Positions 19,339 through 29,754 of a stretch of DNA of 64,000 nucleotides are shown here, piece by piece. Source of the DNA: Paraphysomonas bandaiensis (Eukaryota; Chrysophyceae); assembly GCA_965644295.1 (NCBI GenBank), contig CBFFRP010000373.1, positions 124,001-188,000 on the forward strand. The letters are read 5' to 3'. The notes beneath the pieces are model-generated. The model saw nothing but the letters and a program-made list of their open reading frames with translations. It ran no database searches and was not told the DNA's origin. Numbering within the stretch: position 1 is the first letter of the stretch; every line of letters starts with the position of its first letter. Made by a program: the position numbers and the translations under genes.

Positions 19339-20117
19339 CTACTTTGTCGTGAGATATATAACAAATCCAATCGCCGCAATCAATACCAATGAAATAAATA
19401 CGAGGATGAATTTTTGTTGTACTTCTCTCTTGTTCATAGAATGGATTAGTCGACGAGCGGTATCAGTCATACCAGCAAATTCGTGAACCTACATAATCAC
19501 AACGTTCAACCACTTCATTTCTGCAGTGTAAAACGCAACCTTGCTGTGAGCGGATTTTATTTTTTCTCTATTGCGGTTAAGCTCTTGAGTAATCTCTAAA
19601 GCAACATCTTCTGTCTCGGCCACAGACCGATGTGCATTGGCGATAGACTCATTCTGTCGTTTTAGCTTTCCATTCACGGTTGCATAGCGATCTTGACTAG
19701 CAGAGCTCGAACTTCCTAATAGAGCGGCGCGCTGGGACTCCTCCCGTGTTCGCTCATATTCTGCCTTCAACAACGCTAATGATTTCTTATACTCCGATAC
19801 TTTACCACTTAACACTTTCCTAGTTGCTGCATCATGACTGCGGATCTCCACTTCCATCTGTTTGATTAGGTCTCCAGCTTGAATGAGTAAAGCATCCACA
19901 TGTTTAACTAAACTATTTGATTTCTCTATATAAGTAAATAAGACTAAATCAAGTACAATGTATAGATGATATAACACTTACTCTCATCACAGTAAGCACT
20001 ACTTGTAGATATGTCTAACAGGGCATTGGAACTACAGCTCTTGATATCGCTAATATTTTTATTGATATCTTGACTCAATGCACTGAATTCAGAATCATAT
20101 GCGGCGAATATACTCAT
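19339..20117 (-). CDS. VTI1: Vti1-type Qb-SNARE
   Basis: Three exons (19982-20117, 19540-19925, 19339-19488; introns 56 and 51 nt) give 223 residues, the usual Vti1 length (about 215-235). The layout is that of Vti1: an N-terminal helical bundle (about 1-120, MSIFAAYDSEFSALSQDI onward), a SNARE motif (about 135-200, with ETEDVALEITQELNRNREKI and then FAGMTDTARRLIHSM) and a C-terminal anchor (FILVFISLVLIAAIGFVIYL) with only four residues after it. Vti1 pairs with other Q- and R-SNAREs to fuse transport vesicles with Golgi, endosome and vacuole membranes. The last exon encodes the end of the SNARE motif and the anchor. The start is the first ATG and gives the typical acidic Vti1 N-terminus. Confidence 0.85.
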
Positions 20118-20511
20118 AGTTCCTTTAATTTCTAGTTGTATGCTTCAATATATGTATAGCAGACAACTAGATGGTCTGCCATATCGCTCTCTCAAGTCAA
20201 GTCCTGTCCAATATACTGTGAGTATATACCAGTGTGCACTCCTGTGTATAATAAGTCCGTAGTGTATAGAAAAGTAGTAGGAATTCCTACAGTAGTACCG
20301 CATACATCTGCTCATTTAAAAACGCCACTCAACAATAAGAGTTTGCGCAGAAAATTCGACATGAATCCCAGAAATTAGGGTGGTAATAGGAAAATAGGGA
20401 TATATAAGAAAAACTGTAGAAAAACTATAGAAAAACTGTAGAAATACAGGAAGTTTTGCATTCATATCAATATATCTTGGTCTAGTTCATAGCATAATCC
20501 GTATCCATATA
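20118..20511. other. intergenic between SNARE gene and pogo-like element
   Basis: Upstream region of the SNARE gene. It holds three near-repeats of GAAAAACTGTAGAAAAACTATAG around 20410-20445 but no gene. Confidence 0.5.
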
Positions 20512-21185
20512 CAGCGCATTCTCGATATATCGCGGTATGTATATCGCGATACCCTTTTATATCGCGGATTTTGGTCCAGGACACTTCATCACACATAATT
20601 CTAATGGAAAACTGAGGCCATTTTCTGTTACAAGGGTAAGCATTTTTTTGGTAAGCATTCCTTACCAAAATACGCCGAAAATCAATTTCTGTTTGCCCTG
20701 GTAAGCATTTTCGGGGTAAGTTTTTGAAAATGCTTACCAAAATGCTTACCCTGGAGAGAGAGTGGGGGGGTAAAATTTGGAATCCTTACCTGAGAATGAA
20801 ATGTAATGATGCGCAAGAGTCTTTTTCTCTCATCGAAGGACGTCTGCTCATAAGAAGGATATATATATGTCTCATGATATTCAATGTCGCGTGCTGCAAG
20901 AACTTCGAATACCTGTTATTGAGAAATTTCTTCGTTACATACCCTCAATAACAGGAGGCTCATGAGACCATTCTGGAGTCATTCCCTGAGAATGCATGGA
21001 GTTCACAAATATCAACACTTGGACACCTGATTGAAACTTGGGCAAAAGCCGAAAAAGGCGGAGACATGTTTGGCACTGAAGAGTACACTAAGGAAAATGC
21101 ACTGGGGGATATTTACCTCAAACGAATGCGTAGTATGACTTTGGAGTGAACATCGAAGTGCAGGTAATTGAAAGCTGAATTGAAG

Positions 21186-21254
21186 CATTGAGTATAAGTT
21201 TACCTTCTGTTGTTAAGTTAATACTTCTCGTATAATGTCAAACTTTGATACAGA
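21186..21254 (+). repeat. LTR fragment related to copia element 2
   Basis: GAGTATAAGTTTACC, CTTCTGTTGTTAAGTTAATAC, TTCTCGTATAATGTCAAAC and TTTGATA follow the last 65 bp of the element 2 LTR almost base for base. The upstream LTR part and gag are absent, so it is a truncated relic. Confidence 0.75.
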
Positions 21255-21366
21255 GGATGAGTATGAGAAAACTTTTAATTGGTTAAGCAGTAGGGTTTCA
21301 TTATCAAGTGACATTATAAGACAAGTACTAATAATTCAATTTACGGAAACCTTAATGCGTGTAAGA

Positions 21367-21455
21367 ACCAGCTATCAGGTTATTTTATGCTGTATGAGCT
21401 CTCTATTGTATATGCTTAAGTTTGTACATACCATCTGTACAACATAGGTTGAATA
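21367..21455 (+). repeat. dispersed repeat R, copy 1
   Basis: About 85 bp matching 34453-34545 closely (AACCAGCTATC, GGTTATTTTATGCT, ATGAGCTCTCTATTGTATAT, TTTGTACATAC, AACATAGGTTGA in the same order). Confidence 0.75.
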
Positions 21456-21618
21456 TTGCTATGTTCTATATTGTTATTCATAATTTTCACTCTATCGTGT
21501 TCATTACTAACACTCTAATAATCACAACATTGTTTTACTATTATAAAGATCAATTCTTTATTATAATGAGACATAATGAAGAACAAATAAGAGCAGTATC
21601 ACTGCACTTCAGCAGTCA

Positions 21619-21897
21619 ATGTCTTTAGAGGACGAAGGCGATGACGATGACGAGGATGATTGTATTAACACCAATGGAAATGATAGTGCTATTACTGCTG
21701 TGCAAGCCGACAATGCTGTTTTAATGCTACTCGATTATGCTACCCAGGAGGGGCATTCAACAGCGCATATTGAGCTCCTCAGAAAAGTGCAGAATAATAT
21801 TCATACAGAAAGGCACAAGAATCATTCTAAGGTACAAACTTCTCTGCATCAGTTTTTTTCAGCACGTACTAAAGGTTCTGAAGTCCATGAAATTTAA
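21619..21897 (+). pseudogene. pogo-like transposase, C-terminal remnant
   Basis: 92 residues: an acidic run (DEGDDDDEDD), then ITAVQADNAVLMLLDYATQEG, IELLRKVQNNI and KVQTSLHQFF. This order (acidic stretch, helix, QTSLxxFF) is how pogo/Tigger transposases end. QTSLHQFF fits the PCNA-interacting motif QxxLxxFF exactly; the Drosophila pogo transposase is known to bind PCNA this way. The upstream DDE domain and the DNA-binding domain are not found in frame, so only the tail survives. Confidence 0.65.
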
Positions 21898-22439
21898 TAA
21901 TTTTATCTTATTGTTAGCTAGGAATGTAGTAAGTGTGTTAAGAAATTGAATACCATAAATTCCATAAATAATGATATATTAGTAACTTATTTCACAAATT
22001 CTTTGCATGTGCCATTCAGTACAAGGAGTACTATGCTATACAGACACGACATTGTGGATATATTGCACAGTCTTAAGCTCCTTAAACTTGTTCTCTATGA
22101 CTTTGCGGAATACAGTGCTGTATTTTACTATTAAATTGTATATCGCGATATTGCGATATATCGCGATTTCCTCTCCAGGACACTTTCCGCGATATATCGA
22201 GAATGCGCTGTATATGACATCCAATGATATGAAAAATGCCATCCACTGTAACACAGAGGAAGTGAAGTGACTGAAGTATCTCCTATAGATATGTATGTAT
22301 CCATTAGAAGTCATATGCTGCTGCTCGTACTGTTTCATTAATTAATATCAATGAATGGAATAGTTTTCAATACTAATAGAGATAACTGAATATGGTCTGA
22401 AGGTTCATTAGTAGGACCAGTTTGGAACTTCACAGATAT

Positions 22440-24540
22440 CCGTAATTCATGTTCTGATTCAGGTAGTGTATGGCAAGGGATCGAGTGTTCATCTCTCCCA
22501 TCTTCTCACATGGTCATTTCCAACCACTCTTGTTGCTATTTCTCGTGTAGCAGAATTATTTCTGTGTGATAATTATCTTTCTCGTTCTATTCCTGAGGTT
22601 TTGGTGTTAATGGTTTATCTAGAGGTGTTTATTCTTGATAACAATCTTCTAACAGGGGAGATTCCAACGTCATTGGGCCTGCTCCCTGTAGCTACTGTTG
22701 TCACTCCACATAATAGTATCTTAGAGGGTGCACTACCGTCGTCTATTGGTGATATGAGATTACTTCAGGAACTATATGCATATTCTAATTTTCTTTCTCA
22801 TACAATTCCATCTGCGTTAGGACAACTATCGTTTTCGATGCATTAAATCAACATGACCTAAGGACTATAGATATATCCGACAATAAATTTTCTGGGTCGT
22901 TTCCATATGATGTGTTTCTTATGCTACGTATCCAATCTGTGAGTGCGGTGAGCAATTGCTTCACTGGCACTATTTCTCAGTCCGTATGCTATTCTGAATC
23001 CGTAGAAACTATTGCAATGGATGGCTTATTAGACCGACGAAAGTGCGGTACATGGATTTTAGTGTCTTCCATTCGAGATTTTAGTGTGTATATATATATT
23101 CGCTGAGATTTCGTTGCTAGCAATACCCATATACATTACTCTCAAACTTGCTCCTAGCGACTTTACTTATACATCGTACTCCCATCAGTATTCATGGATC
23201 CTATCTGCTGCTATGCTTCGAGAATTTATATCTGCAACACCATGCGTTTCGCTCATATGGATTTCTGCCATATTGTTAGCGTTCAATATCTTTGTTCTAA
23301 CACTGAATCGCCAGTGCCCGGACGACAACTTGTAATAGTCCTGGAAATATGGAACATGAGAGCTCTAATATAGAGGAAAACTGTGAAAATGATTACACCA
23401 AATCAGATTCTCTTTTCGGTGAAGGAGTGTCGGGAACTTCGCAGAGTCTTCTAGCGGTTTTGCAACTGTTCTTCAATATTTGTGTAATGGGAGTGGCAAC
23501 GGCATACTACATACACATTATTCTCAGTGATACACCGTATGCATACCAAATAACAGCGCAGATAGTGTTGTCAATATTTCGTATGATTTGGAATGAATTT
23601 GAGTTGTTTGTGTGTGACAAGTTATTCGAGTCTGGAAGTCTCAATATATATATAAGCTGGTCTCTTTTTATTGGGAATCGTATTCTTCCCTGTATTGTGA
23701 CAGTCGTCAGTGACCCTTCATGTCTGCTGGAATTACTTGTTGGACAAGATTATACCACTTCGGTGTATTGGTCCTACTCACATGTCATGATTACGAATAC
23801 GTATATCACCACGACATTCGAGACAGAATGAGATGTACCAGTATTGGCTTGGAGTCCCACACTACTCGATACACTCATCAGTCCCACACTACTCGATTCA
23901 GGGGAATGTAGCTCTAGCATTATAGAGATCTACACTCCTGTCTTCTTGTATTCCTATGCTGCCTCAACATGCTTGTCATGTATGACTGGGTTTTATATAT
24001 TTTGGTTGAAAGACTTTCCGCACCCATTGAATCGAATATTCCCTAGATTCGTCTTATCAGAACCTTCTCCTAAAATATTTTGGGTTGATATAGTAGATGA
24101 TGAGGCCGTTATTGATGGTATTACCTCTGATGCGGTTATTTTAATTTCGAATTTAGTGTTGGGCATATTACAGTGCTGTTGACATTCGGTGTTACATGTC
24201 CGCCTTTGGCATTATCTCTGGGTATAATGTTTTGTCTGTTTGTACTTGTTGGACCTCTCTACACGAGTCCAATCTCCTCAATCCACTGTATGAGGCTCTG
24301 TGCTACAGCCCCGTGACCAAACACTGCCATAAAGATACATGTGACCTTCCTGGAAGGTGGTCATAAGCCTGCAACTCTGAACTACGTAGAAAGAGTGTCA
24401 TCTGAGAGTGGTATCAGCTCTGCAGCATTCGGATGTATGTGTGTGTATCAGTCTGTCTGTCATGATGCAGAAGAAAGGACTGTTACTACGACAGCTTCGT
24501 GCTTCAAAGGCATTTCATGTAACCTTTAACCTGCCATAAG
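22440..24540 (+). pseudogene. broken LRR multi-pass membrane protein gene
   Basis: Fragments of one protein lie in order in three frames. First, plant-type leucine-rich repeats (LFLCDNYLSRSIPE, FILDNNLLTGEIPTSLGLLP, EGALPSSIGDMRLLQELYAY), then after a frame change near 22835 IDISDNKFSGSFPYDVF. Then several hydrophobic, membrane-spanning stretches (FAEISLLAIPIYITLKLA near 23100; LLAVLQLFFNICVMGVATAY near 23450; IYTPVFLYSYAASTCLSCM near 23930). Stops and frame changes separate the pieces and some LRRs seem missing, so I call it a pseudogene; unrecognised introns could explain part of this. The family is not one I can name. An intact gene would be a surface LRR protein. Confidence 0.55.
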
Positions 24541-24807
24541 TAGCTAGAAACCACACTGTGTTTCATTTATAGTATTATATTTAAAGTAGTATAGTATCTA
24601 ATCATGTGTTGTATGTGTATATATAGTTACGTTGATGTGAGATTTTCATAAGTAGTAATACAGTAGATTTATATGAAAAGTAACAATATAATACAATATT
24701 TTAGTAAAATAGTTTTAAAATATATTATAATTGAAAATATACAAACAACTAAATTGTAATTAGCATTCACCCTAGTCTTCAAATAAGTACATATACAACA
24801 CTTTTGC

Positions 24808-24845
24808 ATATATGAAACCTGGTGAAATCACTTTACCAGGTTTCA
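24808..24845. repeat. 38-nt palindromic repeat, copy 2
   Basis: Reverse complement of 2459-2496 with a single base difference. Same hairpin arms (TGAAACCTGGT/ACCAGGTTTCA). Confidence 0.8.
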
Positions 24846-25812
24846 TGATCACACCGACTTATGGCAATCTGTGCTCACGTTGAGCTCTGACAATACTACC
24901 GGCTTTCGTTACGTGCTCACAGCACCGCTGAAACGAGCTCTTGGTGGCATTAGATCGGAGCTGTAAGAGCGTATCCCGCGTAGAAAGCTATGGCTCACTA
25001 TATCATTTTTCTCAGCACTTCTATGCGGCATTGCGTTAGTTGACATCGCTGCTGCTTATGAAAATATTTCATGAAAGTATTCTATTATGTTTATATATAT
25101 CTAACTCTCTTTGGTTGCAGTGCATTGGGGATTCTGTGGGGCCGTGCACTGGATTATGTGAAAAATCGCAAATAGTGCTAAAATGCAACCCTAAGCCTAT
25201 GACGTAGTCCAAGGCTACTTAATATACTGTACAGCAAGTGCACCAAGTATGTGGAAGTATAATTATAGTTTAGTATATTGTTCATAGACGATCGTCTCTG
25301 CATTGTGATGTAGTTATTGAAATTTATGATAAACTTGACGGATGAAATCTATCAATCAGCATATGTGTGGTATCTTCATGTGTTTTCCTGTGTTGACCAA
25401 CTTAATATTGTGTATCAACGAATCAATACGAAAAGGCTAATATTGTGTTTGTACTAGCCACTGTATAATACCGGTGTAAAAAAAGCAAGCTAGTGCAACG
25501 AGCGAAGCAAAACCATTTCTAACTGTGTCCTTCTCTACTTCTACAAACAATCAGTCAAGGCCCAGGAGTAACACATTACATATGTGGTTCCCAATTCCCA
25601 ATAGCGATCACAGGACAAAGCGTACATCTATGTAGATGAAATGTCTCTGCGAAACAACACTATACTCTTAGTAATAATATTATAAAGTGTGAACTAAGTT
25701 TTCGAAAAAGGTGAGAACAATATCACCTTAACACACACTAGTGTGATAAAAATTCAAATACCAACAAAAATTTAGTTGCTAATTAATAGCTCATATTTGT
25801 ATACTTCAACCT
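24846..25812. other. intergenic; possible further debris of the LRR gene
   Basis: Around 24890-25180 short frames contain VLTAPLKRALGGIRSEL and a hydrophobic LWLTISFFSALLCGIALVDI; these could be the end of the LRR membrane protein but are stop-ridden. The rest shows nothing. Confidence 0.35.
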
Positions 25813-28800
25813 TTAACTAACTCTTAGGCTCATATTTTCGTAAACAAAAAAACTATCTACAACGGTATTAATAGCATTTTGACTTTCCGCATCATAAGCT
25901 AGGTACTGTCCAAAATATACATTACTACCCTCCTTTCTATACCTCGCTAATGTGCTAAGGGTTTTTAAATCTTTCTGACCACGCCCGGGATCAACATTAA
26001 CCATAGTACACCTGGCACAAGGTCCAGTCACTCGCAACCTTAAGACTTGACGGATTTCCCCATTGTCACCCAGATTGGTGTCAATGTCTACAGCATTCCA
26101 AATGTCTTCATCATGTGCAGATATACCTGCCCCATCAACTACAAAGTTCGGGCGGAATAATTTCTCTCTCTCCTCTATATCGTTAACTGAACGCTCATCA
26201 TTATTTGACTGTAACTAAACAAAGCTGGTAAGAAATTTACGCGATAAGGACGAAAGACATTGTTACCTTGCCCAGGTTGTCCACGCTCTGAATAGACAAC
26301 ATGAGGAACTGAGCCTCATTGGAAAAAGACTTCTCCGGTAATGCAGGTACTGTCTCACCATTGACACCAGATGACACCTTTGAATATCGTTCCCGTCGAA
26401 CAAAGACACATGGAATGCCAAGGTATCTCGAAAACCAATCGTCCGCTAAAGGAGAGCATTTCAGAGCTTGGTGGCACTTAAGACACACCTTCACGGATTG
26501 GGTTTGCCCATTATTGTGTTGCATTTCGCCGTCCGTAGTCGCTTCGGAGTGAAGGAAGAGTGTAAGGTCTTCCATGCCCGGGGCCGTAAGTATGAGGGTG
26601 TCTGCGCCAAGCTCCAAACGTGGAATGCACAATGCTAATTTGGGGTGAGTCTTTTGTGTTAGTGCCATCCCAGTAGTGGAGCTAATCACAGCCCATTCCC
26701 GATCCAGGTAGAGGCCACTGGGAGATAGTGGCCATTTTCTTACTTTAACACCTAGCAAACACTCTATCAGCTACGAGTAAGTTTAGTAGTCGACTTGGAA
26801 CGGCATAGTACCCATTGTAATCGCTCCGGTAAAAACACCCAGACATATATATAGTATTGACATGTTGGTAAGCTGGTGTGACAACAACATATAAACTACC
26901 TGCACAACTCTTTATCGGATACAAATATATCGAGCGCAACTTCACAGCCAGTGCATCATTTGAAATGCGCTCTAATTTTCCATCTAAAGGCACTGGAACT
27001 AAGGTTGAGCGCTGTTTATTGAGGAAGTTCTCAATTAACATGCGTACTAAAGCGTCACAATCGGCAGGAGTAGACATATACCCCAAACTTGCTCGAACAG
27101 CACCTGCATACAGGCGATTAGTAGCAAGAAACCGTGAATCAACCTGTAATTCATAGTAGAGTACGTGTTCATAATAGCGGTTGTATCAAGAATTAGTTAT
27201 GAATTTAAACATCGTAATAGCAAAACAGAATATGTACCTGTTGGGCGTCCATCAATAATATCACCAGCGAATGCAGCGCAAGTTCTTCCATGACTCAAAT
27301 TTTGTTTAATATCATCTGCTGTGAGCCCTAGCGCCTCCTGACATCCACCTATGCAACAGAAACAACCTAATGCAGCATTAGGGGACAAAACCGGGAAAAC
27401 AACAAGACAACACAAGCGACCACTGCGCACTATGATGAAAATCTTAAATACAATACCCTGCTACCTGTTCGGAGCTGAATATTATTTTCAATGGCAACTC
27501 TATTGACCTCACTGAAACCGACTATGCTTCCGTCAGCCCACTTCAAATTGAAAGTAATTACAGGTCCTACAAGGAGAAATTATTCCATCAATTACAGAAA
27601 TAGCGTCTGCTATTCGCACACCTTGGGTAGCAGGATCTGAGTCGTTATGCCTACCATATATCTCGCAGAGAGGGATAGGTTCTCTTTCGTTAATACAGTT
27701 GTGAAAGAGAGACGACATGGATCGGAATAAATACTGGGTCAGTTGAAATGTATGCTGCTGTATGCTGTGCATACCTCCAGCACGGTGAAGAGCGTCAAAG
27801 CCGAACCTCAACACTGTATGTACAACGACATATAAATATAACGTTTTGGGCACAACAATCAATCAACACTAGTGTAATTTATAATAACAACTAGTTGCAT
27901 GGTCTGCTATCCATAACACATCCGCCGAATATATACACGGTACCTGCTATGCTCTGATAATTGAGAGTGCCGTCCTCAAACCTTGTGTGAAAATCAGTGG
28001 CCTTTACAACCCAATCCTTATCTGCAGCAACGCCTAGTAGCGTACCTCCTCCCCAATACCTGTGCAAAATTAGCAAAACGTAAGAATATTAGAATCACTG
28101 TGAAATTTGATCAAGTGTGCTTAATAGATTCATTAGGGGTGGTCATGTACGACATGTGACACTTTACCGCTTCTGTAAAAGATTTCCCACTGCTTTCTTC
28201 ACGAGGAGCGCGCCAATACCGGTGGGATACCCAAACATTTTATAAAACGAGACACACATAAAGTCTGGCCTATAGTCCGAATGATAATCCACCGCTATAT
28301 TGATGGGAGATGAGGCAGCCAGTTTCGAGGCATCCAGAAACCAGAGCCAACGATGCTGGACATTATGCCCCCCACTTGACGGCTCCACAATTTTTCTCGT
28401 AGAATGATCATTCAGAAAAGCATTCGATGGTGAGTGATATTTAACACAATTCGCACCAGAAGCACGCAGCCATTCAGGTGAAATATTCCGTAGCAATGTA
28501 GAACTTCGAGATGGAGGTACTTTAGAGCCAGAGAAATTACACTCACCAGGTAGCGCTAGTAGAGAGTAAACACATGTGCTTTGTTCAGTACAATGGCCAT
28601 GCGAATGAATAGGAGGCGTTTCTGTTGCGATTCCTGAATTAATTGCTGATGATGCAATGCAGTAGGCTGTGGGAGCATATTCTCGTAATCCTAAGAGAGA
28701 CGTGTGGGTGTTATAGGGGTAAACCAATACACTTTCAGGTGACCATGGGAAACTTTCCCCTATTAACTTAATCGACGATGTGGATCCAGAAGTAAAAACC

Positions 28801-29084
28801 ACATAATATTCTTCACGATCGGCCCCAAAGTGATCAAGAATCGCATCACGAGCCATTTGCACAGCTGCTGCAGTTTTTTCTCCCATAGGACCCATTGAAT
28901 GTGGATTTCCTAATGTATTCGATGAAAGATAATTAAATGCTTCATGTAACTGTGTTTGTGAGGGTAATGTGGCCCCTGCATGGTCTAAATATACCCCCTG
29001 TAACGATATCTCTCATACATTATTCATATACATCAATATACTTACATCAGACTGTGGAAATTCATCCATTATATCATTTCTCAT
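25813..29084 (-). CDS. MOCOS: molybdenum cofactor sulfurase (NifS-like plus MOSC)
   Basis: Nine exons (29046-29084, 28168-28997, 27944-28059, 27622-27813, 27465-27566, 27238-27366, 26900-27103, 26267-26763, 25813-26214), introns 48-136 nt, 836 residues; human and plant enzymes have about 820-890. The aminotransferase-V part begins GVYLDHAGATLP...GNPHS; the PLP lysine is in SFYKMFGYPTG (about residue 266); the sulfur-carrying cysteines lie in RTGCFCCIGGCQ (about 428-431). The MOSC part starts at LRSIYLYPIKSCA (about 525) and contains LSPSGLYLDREW, CSPLADDWFSRYLGI, FRPNFVVDG and VTGPCARCTMVNVD. The enzyme takes sulfur from cysteine and adds it to the molybdenum of xanthine dehydrogenase and aldehyde oxidase-type enzymes. 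All domains are complete, so it should be functional. It is head to head with LRRC56. Confidence 0.95.
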
Positions 29085-29754
29085 TCAATCTTATTCACTA
29101 TTTTGTTATTAATAAGTTGGATTGAGTTGAAGAGGAGAGTATATTATTGATATGATTTTAAGGTCATTACGTGAGATTTTCATATGAAATTCTGAATGAA
29201 TTTTCGTCCCTTCATTCAATTTTATTGAGATTATTGGACTTTTTCCATTGAATAGTATAGAAATTAAGGATTTTGGTGACATAAATTTCTGGTTTTGAGA
29301 TAGTACGGTGTATATAGTGCTGTACAGTGTATATTGAACTGAGATGGACAGCAGAACAAAACCAGAACAATCTCAGAATACAACACAGTATACACATGTA
29401 TACCAATACTGTATTTAACCGTTTCCTGAAGTGGCTGTTAGACTTCGTTTCATACTTCACACTTCGTTGTCTTGTAGTCTACGTATATTTTCATATGAAC
29501 ACTTTTCATGTATAGAGTATAGCTCTTGTCTATAGGAGTCCTACTATACGGTATTTCTCATAGCGTGTGTTAGAGACCATTGTATATACCTATGAATTAA
29601 CCATATCTCTGATTACCTCCTATTTACTCCCTATACAATAAATTCTTGTCCTTTGCAATCTAACAGACACTGTGTTGTATTCTATCACCCACCTTCTACA
29701 TGTTACAGGTGGTGAATTGATGTATAGGGTGTAGTAGAGGTGTGAATATATTAG
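29085..29754. promoter_or_regulatory. shared upstream region of MOCOS and LRRC56
   Basis: 670 bp between the two divergent start codons, with no coding content. It must contain both promoters; no defined motif is recognised. Whether it works as one bidirectional promoter is inference. Confidence 0.45.

Larger units (their letters stand above)
20512..22210 (+). mobile_element. decayed pogo/Tigger-like DNA transposon
   Basis: Terminal inverted repeats begin CAGCGCATTC and continue as CTCGATATATCGCGG; both copies are flanked by TA, the target duplication of the Tc1/mariner superfamily (TA at 20510-20511 and 22211-22212). With flanks, 20506-20535 and 22187-22216 are perfect 30-bp reverse complements. 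A pogo-type transposase tail lies inside at 21619-21897. The interior is interrupted by an LTR fragment and another dispersed repeat, and most of the transposase is missing, so the copy is inactive. Confidence 0.75.

Noticed and set aside
24341-24529. 62-codon plus-strand frame after the LRR pseudogene
   Set aside because: No hydrophobic or LRR content linking it to the pseudogene and no family recognised.
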